A stretch of 64,000 nt of DNA from DTKD01 sp964494345 (GTDB lineage: Bacteria; Armatimonadota; UBA5829): assembly GCA_964494345.1 (NCBI GenBank), contig CAZBSI010000008.1, forward strand, positions 62,001-126,000, in the 5' to 3' direction. The translations under genes were made by a program, and so were the position numbers. The notes under the pieces were generated by a model. The model searched no databases. It had not been told where the DNA came from and saw nothing but the letters and a program-made list of their open reading frames with translations. Within the stretch, counting starts at the first letter, position 1; the number at the start of each line of letters is the position of its first letter. This document shows positions 52,181 to 61,621 of the stretch, one piece after another.

Positions 52181-53026
52181 ATGCGATTATTGATACGAGT
52201 ATTACCAATTGTATTAGCACTAGGGCTTGCGGGCGCCCTTCTAGCGCCTGTATTTGCGGCCCAGTCCTCGCCACCCGGATCATATTTGAAATATTCGGTA
52301 TCATCCGTGGATGAATTGCGTGAACAGGTGGCAAATGACTCGTTGTTGCGCAACAGATACTCCCTCCACTTTGGCGTATCACCGGAAGCCCTGGATGAGT
52401 ATTTTAACACAAATCTGCAACTAATTACTCTAAAGCAATCCCTAAAAACGCAATGTTGGTATGTCGACAAGAAGGGCCGGACCCACGTCAAGACCAAAAT
52501 CCTGCCCAAAGGCACCAAAGTGTTTACCACCAAAACAGGCAAACCGGTGATTCAGGCCTCGTGCGGCAACCCGCTGAGAACCGACCTGCCGGATCGAGAG
52601 TCGACCAAGGGCATAACCGAAACCATCGAGTCCGAAAACGCCTCTGCGGCAATGGCTCCGCCTGCCCCAGAAGTCGAGACCATGGTTTTGCCGGCGCCTG
52701 AAGAAGTCATTACTACAGCCGCAGTCATGGCTCCGCCTGCCCCTGCAGCGGCAGCAACACTGCCGATTATGGCTCCACCGGTTATGCAACCGATCGCCGC
52801 ATCTGCGGTGTCAATCGCGCCGGTTGCGGCAGCAGCGGCAGCAGCGGGATCCGGAGCAGGTTCAGTGCTGGGTGTGCTGGGCGGCCTCGGAGCGGTTGCC
52901 GGATTGGCCGGCGGAGGTGGCGGAGGTGGTTCGCATGCACCGTCGGTTCCGGAGGCATCAAGCCTGCTGGTATTGCTCAGCGGCCTTGGCGCAATGCCGT
53001 TGGCGTTTAAACTTCGGCGCAAATAA
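52181..53026 (+). CDS. PEP-CTERM sorting-signal protein
   Basis: Exported protein, 281 residues. Signal peptide (LIRVLPIVLALGLAGALLAP), then a small domain ending GTKVFTTKTGKPVIQASCGN, a low-complexity Ala/Pro/Met linker (MAPPAPEVE, MAPPAPAAAAT, about 165-230), a glycine tract (GGGGGGG) and the tripartite sorting tail: VPEASS, a hydrophobic helix LLVLLSGLGAMPLAF and basic KLRRK. The tail is a PEP variant (PEA). The exosortase across the divergent promoter would cleave it. ATG at 52181, nine bases after GGGGT. Role unknown; the linker may be a surface stalk for a polysaccharide-associated protein. Confidence 0.88.
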   Translation: MRLLIRVLPIVLALGLAGALLAPVFAAQSSPPGSYLKYSVSSVDELREQVANDSLLRNRYSLHFGVSPEALDEYFNTNLQLITLKQSLKTQCWYVDKKGRTHVKTKILPKGTKVFTTKTGKPVIQASCGNPLRTDLPDRESTKGITETIESENASAAMAPPAPEVETMVLPAPEEVITTAAVMAPPAPAAAATLPIMAPPVMQPIAASAVSIAPVAAAAAAAGSGAGSVLGVLGGLGAVAGLAGGGGGGGSHAPSVPEASSLLVLLSGLGAMPLAFKLRRK

Positions 53027-53054
53027 TACTTCGCACAATCAAGACTCGCATTAT

Positions 53055-53093
53055 AGAGCGCAGCCTCAGACAGTTGGAAGCAGGCTGCGCTCT
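53055..53093. terminator. Bidirectional terminator between PEP-CTERM gene and smc
   Basis: AGAGCGCAGCCT (53055-53066) and AGGCTGCGCTCT (53082-53093) form a perfect 12-bp stem with a 15-base loop, between convergent genes. The smc stop codon (53068-53066) lies at the foot of the stem. T-rich sequence follows on the plus strand (TTCTGTGT). Confidence 0.75.
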
Positions 53094-56000
53094 TCTGTGT
53101 CTGTGGATTCTGAAGCTAACTTGACCGAGATGATCTTGCTGATGCCAGGCTCCTGCATGGTGACGCCGTAAAGAGTGTCGGCCGCCTCCATTGTGGATCT
53201 GTTGTGTGTGACGACGATGAACTGCGAGGTTTTGGCGAAGTCCTTCAGCACCTCGACAAATCGCTCTACGTTGCTTTCATCAAGCGGCGCATCGACTTCG
53301 TCCATCACTACGAGCGGGCTGGGTTTTGCCAACAGCAGCGCGAATATGAACGCGCACGCCGTCAATGCCCTCTCCCCGCCCGATAACAACGCCATATCCT
53401 GAAGTTTTTTGCCCGGGGGCTGCACACTGACGTTGATGCCGGTCTCCAAAAGGTCATTTGGTATGGTGAGTGACAGCTCGGTCTTGCCGCCGCCGAAAAG
53501 GCGCTTGAACATCACGTCGAAGTTGGAGGCAACTAAGTTGTAAGTCTCCATAAACAGGCCGCGTGTGTTAATATCGAGTTCGCGTATTGCCGCATTTATC
53601 TGTTCTTTCGCCTGTTCGAGATCGGCTCGTTGAGCTACGAGGAAGTCCCATCTTTCTTTGATGCGCTCGTATTCCTGCACTGCGCCGATATTGACCGGGC
53701 CCATGTCCTTGATTTCTCTGCGCAGACGGGCGACCTCGCTTGCTGTACCTCGTTCGACCTCGACTTCCTCCGGCCAGTTCATCGCCTGATCTTTGGAGAT
53801 GCCGTATTCCTCGAAGAGTCGCTCCGCTGCAAGCGTAACCTGCACCTCGAGTCGCGCCTCTTTTACGTCGGCGTCGTGGTTCTGTTCAAAGACCTGCGTT
53901 CGCTGCCTGGAAGTCTCTTTCAGTCGATTTTCGATGTGCAGTGCGGTCGAAGATTCCGTAGACTTCTCCGTCGTCAGTGATTTGAGGCTGATATCCGCCG
54001 CATCGAGTAGTTGCTGCTGTCGCGCGCGTTCGGTTTCTACGGTCTTCCGTTCTTCTACTATTGAATCGATACTCGTCGAGGTGTTACCCGCCGTCGATCG
54101 TCGAATCCCAAGCTCTGCGGTCATATTATCAATGGAAAGCCGCATCTCCGACAGGTTTTGCCGCATTGAGGAGACTCTCTGGTTCGAGGCGGCGAAGTCC
54201 GAATTGAGACTCATAAGCTCCGCACGAGCGACGTTTCGTTGCTGCTGCAGGCTTTCCATGTCCTGTTCTGCGCCGGCCACTTTCTCATCAAGGTCCTCGT
54301 TGGCGTGACCGATAGTTTCCAACAGCTTCTTCAGTTCTTCGGTGGATGCAAGCTCTTCTTTGAGCAACAGCCCGGTCTGTTCCTGCTCGGCACGCGCCGT
54401 ATCCAACTGGTTGATTAGACGCTGGGTTTCACGGGACGCGAAATCCGCTCGTTTGGAATGGTCGGCATGCTGGAGTCTGGATTCGGATATTTGGTTTTCC
54501 GATTCAGTGATTTCGTTATAAAGGTCGGATATGCTCTGCTGTGCAGCCTCGGATTGCTGTGAGAGTTGCCTGGATTGCGCATCGAGGGAAGCGAGTTCGG
54601 CTGTCAGCGCATCTATTTCCTGTTTGCGAATCAGCAGCCCAGGCCCCTTACTTTTGCGAGCGCCGCCTGTGATTGCGCCGGATGGGACGATCAGCTCGCC
54701 TTCGAGAGTCACGATCTTGTTCCAGCCGGTAAGCGTGCGCGAAAGCCCGACGGCGTCGTCGATATTCTGTGCGACAACGGTGCGGCCGAGCAGTGATCTG
54801 ATGGCCGCGTCGTATTTCGGTTTATAATTGACGAGTTGAGCGGCGATTCCGAGCGAGCCCGCCCGCTTATCCATCTGACCGCGAACTTCCTGGCCGCCGG
54901 TTCTTAAACCGTCAAGAGGCAGAAATGTGGCGCGACCCGCCTGGTTTTGCTTAAGAAACGCGATAGCTCCCTTAGCCTGGTCGACGGTGTCGGATATAAT
55001 GTCCTGCAAACTGGCTCCGAGAGCAGTCTCCAGCGCGACTTCATAGCCCTTTGGCACGTCGATGACATCGGCGACTACGGCGAAGTCTCCAGTTAATTTG
55101 CCGGACTTGGCAGCCGCCATCACGCTTCGGACGCCTTCGTAGAACCCCTCGTGAGCCTCCGCCATTTCAGTAAGAGTGCCGAGGCGGGAGGACTTTGAGG
55201 CAATTTGTCGGGTCTGTTCGGCGTGACGGGTGTTCAGTTCCGCTAATTCGGCTTCGGCGGATTTTCGACTTTCGACTACATCGGCAAGCTGGCCGCCAAG
55301 CTGCTTTATGTTTTCCTCAATAGAGGCGGCCTGGGCGGCGGCGTCTTTTTGAGATTTTTCGGCGGCTTCGAGTTGGGACTGCAGTTGTGCTATCTCTTGA
55401 TTATGCTTAGATTCGACGGACTGCAAATCGGCGATGCGTTGACGAGAGTTCTGCAGAGCATTGCGCTTTGCGGCGATTTCTTTTGCCAGCTCGAGATAAT
55501 TGCTCTTCTGATCGTTGACCGAGCGGGAGGCGTCCTCGAAGAGCTTATCGAGTTCAGCCAAAGCGGCTGCCTTGGCCTCAACATTTGCCTTGATCTCTGC
55601 GACCTCTGCGGCGGTCTGTTGTTCCTGCGTTTCAAGCTCGGACAGGCGGGATTTTGTATCTTCGATGCGGGCGACAAGGTTGGATATTTCCTCGTCGGTC
55701 TGAGCGATCTGGGACTTTGCCGATTTCAGCCGCTCTTCGAGCAGCGCAGCCCTGCTGTCGAGTCGCTGCACGTTGCCAGATAAGCCGGCCTGGGCGCGCC
55801 TGGCAGATTCGACTTCCTCTTCAAGCCTGTTTAATTTGGCCGACTGAGCCTCATGTTGGGCTTCGAGTTCTTCGAGTTGACGATCGTATTCTTCGAGTTT
55901 GCCCGCCGAATTCTGTTTAGACTGGCGCACTTCTTCTAATGATTCAGTGTGCTTTCGCAGGTCGCGTATAAGAAGTCCAATCTCGATTTCGTTGAGCCGG

Positions 56001-56659
56001 GCTTGCAGTTCTTCAAATTTCTTTGCCTGCTCTGCCTGCTCGGCCAACGGTTCGAGTTGGCCATCAAGCTCGGACATAATATCGCAGACTCGCAGGAGGT
56101 TGGCCTGAGTTTTGTCGAGCTTGCGATTGGCTTCCTCACGCCGGTAGCGATATTTTTTTATCCCGGCGGCTTCCTCGATAAGTTCACGGCGATCCTCGGC
56201 TTTGGCGGAGAGAATAGCGTCGATTTCACCCTGGGATACGAACGAATAAGCCTCCCTGCCGATCCCCGTGTCCAGGAACAGTTCGTAGATGTCCTTTAAT
56301 CGGCAGCGGGCCTTATTGATGAAATACTCGCTTTCCCCGGATCGGAAAGCCCTGCGGGTGACAGTGACCTCATTATAGCTTAACGGCAGTGTGCCGCAGG
56401 TGTTGTCGAGAGTAAGAGAGACCTCGGCCATACCTAGAGCGCGTTTTTTGTCGGTGCCGCTGAATATGACGTCGATGGCGCGTTGGGCGCGGATGTTGCG
56501 GACGTTGGATTCGCCGAGAACCCACATAAGAGCTTCAGCGATGTTGCTTTTGCCGCAGCCGTTTGGCCCGACGACGCTCGTCATACCGGAGCTAAGATGA
56601 ATATCAGTTTTATCGGCAAACGATTTGAAGCCGAGAATTTCTAATGATTTGATGAACAT
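53066..56659 (-). CDS. smc: Chromosome segregation protein SMC
   Basis: Condensin ATPase, 1197 residues, full length. Walker A GPNGCGKSN at about 31-39, long coiled coils around a hinge (about 510-650, with EVALETALGASLQDIISDTV), ABC signature LSGGERALTACAFIF and Walker B LVVMDEVDAPLDESNVERFV near the C-terminus. Start ATG at 56659, conserved MFIKSLEILGFKSF. Promoter candidate at 56695-56724. No scpA, scpB or ftsY gene lies next to it. Confidence 0.97.
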   Translation of the reverse strand: MFIKSLEILGFKSFADKTDIHLSSGMTSVVGPNGCGKSNIAEALMWVLGESNVRNIRAQRAIDVIFSGTDKKRALGMAEVSLTLDNTCGTLPLSYNEVTVTRRAFRSGESEYFINKARCRLKDIYELFLDTGIGREAYSFVSQGEIDAILSAKAEDRRELIEEAAGIKKYRYRREEANRKLDKTQANLLRVCDIMSELDGQLEPLAEQAEQAKKFEELQARLNEIEIGLLIRDLRKHTESLEEVRQSKQNSAGKLEEYDRQLEELEAQHEAQSAKLNRLEEEVESARRAQAGLSGNVQRLDSRAALLEERLKSAKSQIAQTDEEISNLVARIEDTKSRLSELETQEQQTAAEVAEIKANVEAKAAALAELDKLFEDASRSVNDQKSNYLELAKEIAAKRNALQNSRQRIADLQSVESKHNQEIAQLQSQLEAAEKSQKDAAAQAASIEENIKQLGGQLADVVESRKSAEAELAELNTRHAEQTRQIASKSSRLGTLTEMAEAHEGFYEGVRSVMAAAKSGKLTGDFAVVADVIDVPKGYEVALETALGASLQDIISDTVDQAKGAIAFLKQNQAGRATFLPLDGLRTGGQEVRGQMDKRAGSLGIAAQLVNYKPKYDAAIRSLLGRTVVAQNIDDAVGLSRTLTGWNKIVTLEGELIVPSGAITGGARKSKGPGLLIRKQEIDALTAELASLDAQSRQLSQQSEAAQQSISDLYNEITESENQISESRLQHADHSKRADFASRETQRLINQLDTARAEQEQTGLLLKEELASTEELKKLLETIGHANEDLDEKVAGAEQDMESLQQQRNVARAELMSLNSDFAASNQRVSSMRQNLSEMRLSIDNMTAELGIRRSTAGNTSTSIDSIVEERKTVETERARQQQLLDAADISLKSLTTEKSTESSTALHIENRLKETSRQRTQVFEQNHDADVKEARLEVQVTLAAERLFEEYGISKDQAMNWPEEVEVERGTASEVARLRREIKDMGPVNIGAVQEYERIKERWDFLVAQRADLEQAKEQINAAIRELDINTRGLFMETYNLVASNFDVMFKRLFGGGKTELSLTIPNDLLETGINVSVQPPGKKLQDMALLSGGERALTACAFIFALLLAKPSPLVVMDEVDAPLDESNVERFVEVLKDFAKTSQFIVVTHNRSTMEAADTLYGVTMQEPGISKIISVKLASESTDTEERSLLPTV

Positions 56660-56694
56660 GGGTTATGAATCCGAACCGGGGATTAAGCTGAGAT

Positions 56695-56724
56695 AGCATA
56701 ACATTATCAGGCGGCCGGGGTCAA
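56695..56724 (-). promoter_or_regulatory. Promoter of smc
   Basis: Reading leftward: TTGACC (56724-56719), 18-base spacer, TATGCT (56700-56695), about 36 bases upstream of the smc start. Moderate match to sigma-70 boxes. Confidence 0.5.
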
Positions 56725-56754
56725 CGAAAATCCGCCGTTTATGCAATTTCGTGT

Positions 56755-56783
56755 TTGACGCCAACTGTCGGGTTTGTTAGACT
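56755..56783 (+). promoter_or_regulatory. Promoter of the Tat-exported oxidoreductase
   Basis: TTGACG (56755-56760), 17-base spacer, TAGACT (56778-56783), roughly 47 bases ahead of the ATG at 56830. Divergent from the smc promoter. Confidence 0.45.
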
Positions 56784-56829
56784 TGCAATAATTACGTATC
56801 CTGGATTGCTCGCATGCGAGGATATTCGT

Positions 56830-58062
56830 ATGAAGTCGCATTTGACCAGAAGAGACTTTTTGCGCGGCGGAGCCGCAGTGGCCGGGGCGTTGATGACCTC
56901 GAAGGTGACGATATCAGCGCAACCGAATGAGAAGGAGAAAAAGGATATGGGATCATCCAAATGCCGGATCGGTGTGGTCGGCGGCCGCTTCGGAGCGGCG
57001 TTTCACTGGCACCAGCACCCGAACTGCATCGTAGAAGCAGTCAGTGACCTGCGTGAGGATCGGCGTAAGCATTTGATGAACGTCTACAAATGCGATAAGT
57101 CCTATCACTCGTTAGAAGAGCTGATTAAAGACCCCAAAATCGACGCTGTAGCTGTGTTTTCGGGCGCACCTGACCACGTGAAACACAGCATCGCCTGTAT
57201 GAACGCCGGCAAGCACGTGGTATGTGCTGTCCCTGCCTGTATATCTCTCAAAGAGGCCGAGGAGTTGCTCGCCGTTCAGAAAAAGACTCAGATGACCTAT
57301 ATGATGGCGGAGACGAGCTACTATCATCCGGCGATGATCTCGGCTCGGCAGTTTCTTAAAGAAGGCAAGTTCGGAGACATATACTACACCGAGGCGGAGT
57401 ATCACCACGCGGGGATGGAGTATGCCCTGTGGGAGGATGAGTTTGGCCACACGTGGCGCTGGGGCCTGCCGCCGATGCTGTATCCGACCCACTGCACCTC
57501 TTTTCTTGTCGGATTGACGGGGGAACGGCTGGTGGAGGTGTCGAGCATCGGATGGGGTGATGGCGATCCGATTATGGACGGCAACCCCTATAAAAACAAG
57601 TTTTGGAACGAGACAGCGTTTTTTAAGACGGATAAAGGCAACGCTATGCGCGTCTCGATAAACTGGCGAGGAGCGTTTGGGGGATGCGAGCGCGCGCAGT
57701 GGTACGGCAGCAAGATGAGCTTCTTTGAACCGCACCCGAACGGAGTCGGCCCGATCATCCGCCGCGCCACCCATAAAATGGGAGCCGACAGCGCAGGATT
57801 CGCTCGCAGTGAGTCGACTTTCGAGCAATATGACCAGCCCAACTGGGCCCAGACACTGCTGCCTGAAACGCTGAGAGTGGGCGGCGGCCACGAAGGCGCG
57901 GAGCCTTTCCTTACACACGAATTTGTCGATGCCATCGTCAATAACCGCAAGCCCGCGATTGATATACACGAAGCCCTGGCATACACGGTACCCGGCATCA
58001 TCGCACACGAGTCGTCAAAACGAAATGGTGCGCAGATGAAGATACCGAGTTTTGATAAGTAG
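56830..58062 (+). CDS. Tat-exported Gfo/Idh/MocA-family oxidoreductase
   Basis: 410 residues. Twin-arginine signal TRRDFLRGGAAVAGALM, then a Rossmann domain (IGVVGGRFGAAFHWHQHP) and a substrate domain with HVVCAVPACISLKEAEELLA in place of the usual EKP, so the catalytic Lys of this motif is missing (Pro-Ala-Cys here). Such secreted members in other phyla act on glycans or sugar derivatives with an NAD(P) they carry folded. The later QLK-type His region (YHHAGMEYALWEDEFGHTWRW) suits metal or sugar binding. Start ATG at 56830 with GCGAGGAT upstream; the frame is open from a TTG at 56755. Confidence 0.8.
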   Translation: MKSHLTRRDFLRGGAAVAGALMTSKVTISAQPNEKEKKDMGSSKCRIGVVGGRFGAAFHWHQHPNCIVEAVSDLREDRRKHLMNVYKCDKSYHSLEELIKDPKIDAVAVFSGAPDHVKHSIACMNAGKHVVCAVPACISLKEAEELLAVQKKTQMTYMMAETSYYHPAMISARQFLKEGKFGDIYYTEAEYHHAGMEYALWEDEFGHTWRWGLPPMLYPTHCTSFLVGLTGERLVEVSSIGWGDGDPIMDGNPYKNKFWNETAFFKTDKGNAMRVSINWRGAFGGCERAQWYGSKMSFFEPHPNGVGPIIRRATHKMGADSAGFARSESTFEQYDQPNWAQTLLPETLRVGGGHEGAEPFLTHEFVDAIVNNRKPAIDIHEALAYTVPGIIAHESSKRNGAQMKIPSFDK

Positions 58063-58183
58063 GTGGTGTGGTCGCGGAAGGGAATAACGCGAAATCGCGA
58101 AAAGGGCGAAAGCCGGAAATAATGCGCTTGGTTGGGGTTAGTTGATTTCGGACAGCGAGCGTCTGACTTCGGACATCGGAAAA

Positions 58184-58249
58184 GCAGATTTCTCGCTGCG
58201 CTCGAAATGACGGGTGTGGGCTGTGAGTGGCGATTCGGAGATCGCTACT
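58184..58249. repeat. Palindromic repeat A copy and adjacent hairpin
   Basis: A family A repeat (58184-58211, in a GCGCTCGAAATGAC variant) followed at 58226-58249 by AGTGGCGAT...ATCGCTACT, a 9-bp hairpin with one G-U type mismatch, which matches the loop sequence TTCGGA of the one at 11951. The same pairing of both element types is seen near 11.95-12.06 kb. Confidence 0.75.
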
Positions 58250-58301
58250 TATCATATACCGGGTGGCTCGATCACCTGAATTTGGAAAGGATAGTTTTGT
58301 C

Positions 58302-59072
58302 GTGCGTTTTGTTGCTTTTTTGTTGCTCGTATTGCTACTGTTGCCGACAAGTGCATCTGCTATGAAGATCAAAGTAATGACCTACAACATTTTGTATGGT
58401 GCTGGAGTTGAGCCGGGGGACCGGGCGATCGCTGAGCGGGATGGGAAGTGCTATGGTGATCGATTGGATCGCATAATAGCGGTTGTCAAACACGTCGACC
58501 CTGATATCCTGGGAATTGAGGAGGCCAACTCCTGGAATAAAGATGATGAGGCGACTGCCAAGAAGATGGCAAAAGCGCTGAATATGAATTATTACCTCGC
58601 AGTCTCAGGCCACAGTGGTTTCCATGTGGCGGTGTATAGCAAGTTTCCAATTGCCTCGGCCACCGGATATCCGCAAGAGTTCAGCCGATCTGCTTTGCAT
58701 GCTCAGCTTACTCTGCCGGATGAACGACCGTTTCACGTATTTGTGCAGCACTTCAACCTGAGGAGAAATCCGGAAGCGCAGCTCGAGGAAATACGCTGCC
58801 TGGCAAGCAAGATGCGACCGTATGCGTTTGATCTGGGAGTTATGATGGGAGATGCTAACTTCAGATTTGAGACCGATTTGCCGCAAAGCAAGGCCATTAA
58901 AGCCGCCGGGTTTGTCATCGCTCCGCAGGTCGGGAAACGAATCGACCAGATATGGACAACCAGGCCGCTTGCCGGCAGAGTTGGAGATGGGCCTGCGATA
59001 CCCGAAGCATTGACCAAAGGCACATCGGACCATACTCCTGCCGTGGTGACGATAGATATACCAGAGAAATAG
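58302..59072 (+). CDS. Secreted endonuclease/exonuclease/phosphatase family protein
   Basis: Exported EEP-fold metallohydrolase, 256 residues. Signal peptide (FVAFLLLVLLLLPTSASA), then the fold's residues in order: MTYNILYGAG (Asn), LGIEEAN (Glu), VQHFNLRRN (His), MMGDANFR (Asp/Asn) and GTSDHTPAVV (Asp-His). All are present, so it is probably active on a phosphodiester such as extracellular nucleic acid or lipid; target unknown. The GTG at 58302 has GGAAAGGA 10 bases upstream; the open frame begins 25 codons earlier. A strong terminator follows. Confidence 0.87.
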   Translation: MRFVAFLLLVLLLLPTSASAMKIKVMTYNILYGAGVEPGDRAIAERDGKCYGDRLDRIIAVVKHVDPDILGIEEANSWNKDDEATAKKMAKALNMNYYLAVSGHSGFHVAVYSKFPIASATGYPQEFSRSALHAQLTLPDERPFHVFVQHFNLRRNPEAQLEEIRCLASKMRPYAFDLGVMMGDANFRFETDLPQSKAIKAAGFVIAPQVGKRIDQIWTTRPLAGRVGDGPAIPEALTKGTSDHTPAVVTIDIPEK

Positions 59073-59087
59073 TCTACTAAACAAGAG

Positions 59088-59112
59088 GCGGCCCTTCGGG
59101 GCCGCTTTTTTT
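59088..59112 (+). terminator. Rho-independent terminator
   Basis: GCGGCCC (59088-59094), UUCG tetraloop, GGGCCGC (59099-59105) and a run of seven T (59106-59112), 16 bases after the EEP gene stop. Stem of seven perfect G-C pairs. Confidence 0.95.
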
Positions 59113-59218
59113 GTGTCAATGAATTGACCGTAACAGAGTCTTGCAACTTATGCGATAACAAATGAGCAGATGGGTATAGATGATTCGATGCAGCGCAGCG
59201 ATTCGATTGGAGGATATG

Positions 59219-61603
59219 ATGAAAGTCGCACAGGCTAAACCAGACACTATTCCCCACCCGCTCAGCGAAGAAGAACTCCTGAAGATGAACGCATATTGGC
59301 GCGCCGCCAATTATCTATCCGTGGGGCAGATCTATCTTTTGGACAATCCGCTGCTGAGGCGACCTCTGAGCGTCGAAGATATCAAACCAAGGCTATTAGG
59401 CCATTGGGGGACCACTCCGGGGCTTAGTTTTATCTATGTTCACCTCAACAGGATCATCAAGGAAAGGGACCTGGATATGATTTATGTCACCGGCCCTGGT
59501 CACGGCGGGCCGGCGATAGTGGCAAACGTTTATCTCGAAGGAACCTACAGCGAGATTTATCCCAACATTCCGCAAAACATCGACGGAATGCAGCGGCTGT
59601 TTAAGCAATTTTCTTTTCCGGGCGGAATCCCCAGCCACGTGGCCGCCGAAACCCCTGGCTCTATAAACGAGGGCGGGGAACTTGGGTATTCGATAGCTCA
59701 CGCTTATGGAGCCGTCTTCGACAACCCTGACCTTGTAGTCGCATGTGTTGTGGGAGATGGTGAGGCCGAAACAGGGCCGATGGCCGCATCGTGGCATTCG
59801 AATAAATTTCTTAACCCCGCAATCGACGGCGCCGTGCTGCCGATTCTGCATTTGAACGGCTATAAGATAGCAAACCCGACCATACTTGCGAGAATCAGCC
59901 GGGACGATTTGATAAGCCTGTTTGAGGGCTACGGATATAAGCCGTATTTTGTGGAAAGCTCCGACCCTATGGAGGCGCATCAACTGATGGCTCATGCTCT
60001 GGACGAGGTGATCTCGGAGATTAAGACTATACAGCACGAAGCACGCGTGGGAGGAGAGACGAAACGACCGCGCTGGCCGATGATAGTTTTGCGCACACCT
60101 AAGGGCTGGACAGGGCCAAAAGAAGTCGACGGGCTGAAAGTAGAGGACTTCTGGAGATCGCACCAGGTGCCGATTGGGGATATCACAACCAACCCCGAGC
60201 ATCTGAAGCTGCTGGAAGAATGGATGAAAAGCTACAAACCCGACGAGCTTTTCGATGCGGACGGCAAATTATTCGATGAAATCGCCGAACTTGCTCCCAA
60301 AGGGCAGCGTCGGATGGGCGCCAACCCTCACGCAAACGGCGGGCTGCTTCTGAAGGACCTGAATATGCCTGATTTCAGAGACTATGCAGTTGATGTCCCG
60401 AAGCCTGGAAAAGTGACGGCGGAAGCGACTAAAGCCGTCGGGGATATGCTGCGGGACGTAATTAAGCGCAACCCGGACAACTTCCGGCTGATGGGCCCGG
60501 ATGAAATAGCATCGAACCGACTGCAGGGCGTCTTTGAGGCCACCGACCGCGTTTGGATGGCTGATACGTACCCATATGACGTTCATCTGTCACAAGAGGG
60601 ACGCGCTATGGAAGTTCTCAGCGAGCACATGTGCGAAGGTTGGCTGGAGGGGTATCTATTATCGGGCAGGCACGGGGTATTCACCTGCTATGAGGCGTTC
60701 ATACACATAGTGGACTCGATGTTCAACCAGCACGCCAAATGGTTGAAAGTGTGCGATCATATCCCGTGGAGGCGGCCGATTGCTTCGCTCAATTATCTGC
60801 TCACCTCGCACGTTTGGCGGCAGGATCATAATGGGTTCTCTCACCAGGACCCCGGGTTCATCGACCTGGTGGTCAACAAGAAGGCGGATATCATCCGGGT
60901 CTATCTACCGCCGGATACTAATACCCTGCTCAGCGTCACCGATCACTGCCTTCGCAGCCGTGACTTCGTTAATGTGATAGTGGCGGGCAAGCAGCCAGCG
61001 CCGCAGTGGCTGGATATGGATTCGGCTATTAAACACTGCTCGGCCGGGATCGGGATTTGGGAGTGGGCCAGCAGCGATATGGGATATGAGCCGGACGTGG
61101 TGATGGCGTGCGCGGGGGATGTGCCGACTTTGGAGACTCTCGCGGCTGTGAGTATACTGCGCGAAAGCATCCCAGACCTCAAGGTGCGCGTCATAAACGT
61201 CGTGGACTTAATGACCCTGCAACCTGAGGAGGAGCACCCGCACGGGCTTTCCAACCGGGAGTTCGACACCCTGTTTACTACGGACAAGCCGATTATCTTC
61301 GCCTATCACGGTTATCCGTGGCTGATACACAGACTCACCTATCGCCGCACAAATCATAAGAATCTGCATGTGCGAGGTTATAAAGAGGAAGGAACCACGA
61401 CCACCCCGTTCGATATGACCGTGAGAAACGACCTGGATCGATTCCACCTGGTCAGCGACGTTATCGAACGGGTTCCTAAGCTGGGGTATATCGCCGCTTA
61501 CGTGAAACAGGGGGTCCGGGACAAGCTGATCGAGCATAAGGAGTATATCCAGAAATACGGAGAAGATATGCCCTCGGTGCGGGACTGGAAGTGGCCGTAT
61601 TAG
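59219..61603 (+). CDS. xfp: Phosphoketolase (xylulose-5-phosphate/fructose-6-phosphate)
   Basis: Thiamine-diphosphate enzyme, 794 residues, which splits xylulose-5-P or fructose-6-P into acetyl phosphate and a C3 or C4 sugar phosphate. Motifs: WGTTPGLSFIYVHLNR, GPGHGGPA (about 92-99), GDGEAETGPMAASWHSNKFL for cofactor binding, then WDFEDHWRS-like VEDFWRSHQVPI and DHNGFSHQDPGFIDLVVNKK. Start at the second of two adjacent ATGs, five bases after GGAGG. No acetate kinase gene lies next to it; the HAD gene 18 bases downstream is the operon partner. Confidence 0.96.
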   Translation: MKVAQAKPDTIPHPLSEEELLKMNAYWRAANYLSVGQIYLLDNPLLRRPLSVEDIKPRLLGHWGTTPGLSFIYVHLNRIIKERDLDMIYVTGPGHGGPAIVANVYLEGTYSEIYPNIPQNIDGMQRLFKQFSFPGGIPSHVAAETPGSINEGGELGYSIAHAYGAVFDNPDLVVACVVGDGEAETGPMAASWHSNKFLNPAIDGAVLPILHLNGYKIANPTILARISRDDLISLFEGYGYKPYFVESSDPMEAHQLMAHALDEVISEIKTIQHEARVGGETKRPRWPMIVLRTPKGWTGPKEVDGLKVEDFWRSHQVPIGDITTNPEHLKLLEEWMKSYKPDELFDADGKLFDEIAELAPKGQRRMGANPHANGGLLLKDLNMPDFRDYAVDVPKPGKVTAEATKAVGDMLRDVIKRNPDNFRLMGPDEIASNRLQGVFEATDRVWMADTYPYDVHLSQEGRAMEVLSEHMCEGWLEGYLLSGRHGVFTCYEAFIHIVDSMFNQHAKWLKVCDHIPWRRPIASLNYLLTSHVWRQDHNGFSHQDPGFIDLVVNKKADIIRVYLPPDTNTLLSVTDHCLRSRDFVNVIVAGKQPAPQWLDMDSAIKHCSAGIGIWEWASSDMGYEPDVVMACAGDVPTLETLAAVSILRESIPDLKVRVINVVDLMTLQPEEEHPHGLSNREFDTLFTTDKPIIFAYHGYPWLIHRLTYRRTNHKNLHVRGYKEEGTTTTPFDMTVRNDLDRFHLVSDVIERVPKLGYIAAYVKQGVRDKLIEHKEYIQKYGEDMPSVRDWKWPY

Positions 61604-61621
61604 TTAATTGGGGAGGTTAAC

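Noticed and set aside
57112..58008. 298-codon minus-strand frame within the Tat oxidoreductase
   Set aside because: Shadow of a coding gene with signal peptide and domain match; no independent motif.
59396..60202. 268-codon minus-strand frame within phosphoketolase
   Set aside because: Shadow; the sense strand encodes a complete phosphoketolase.
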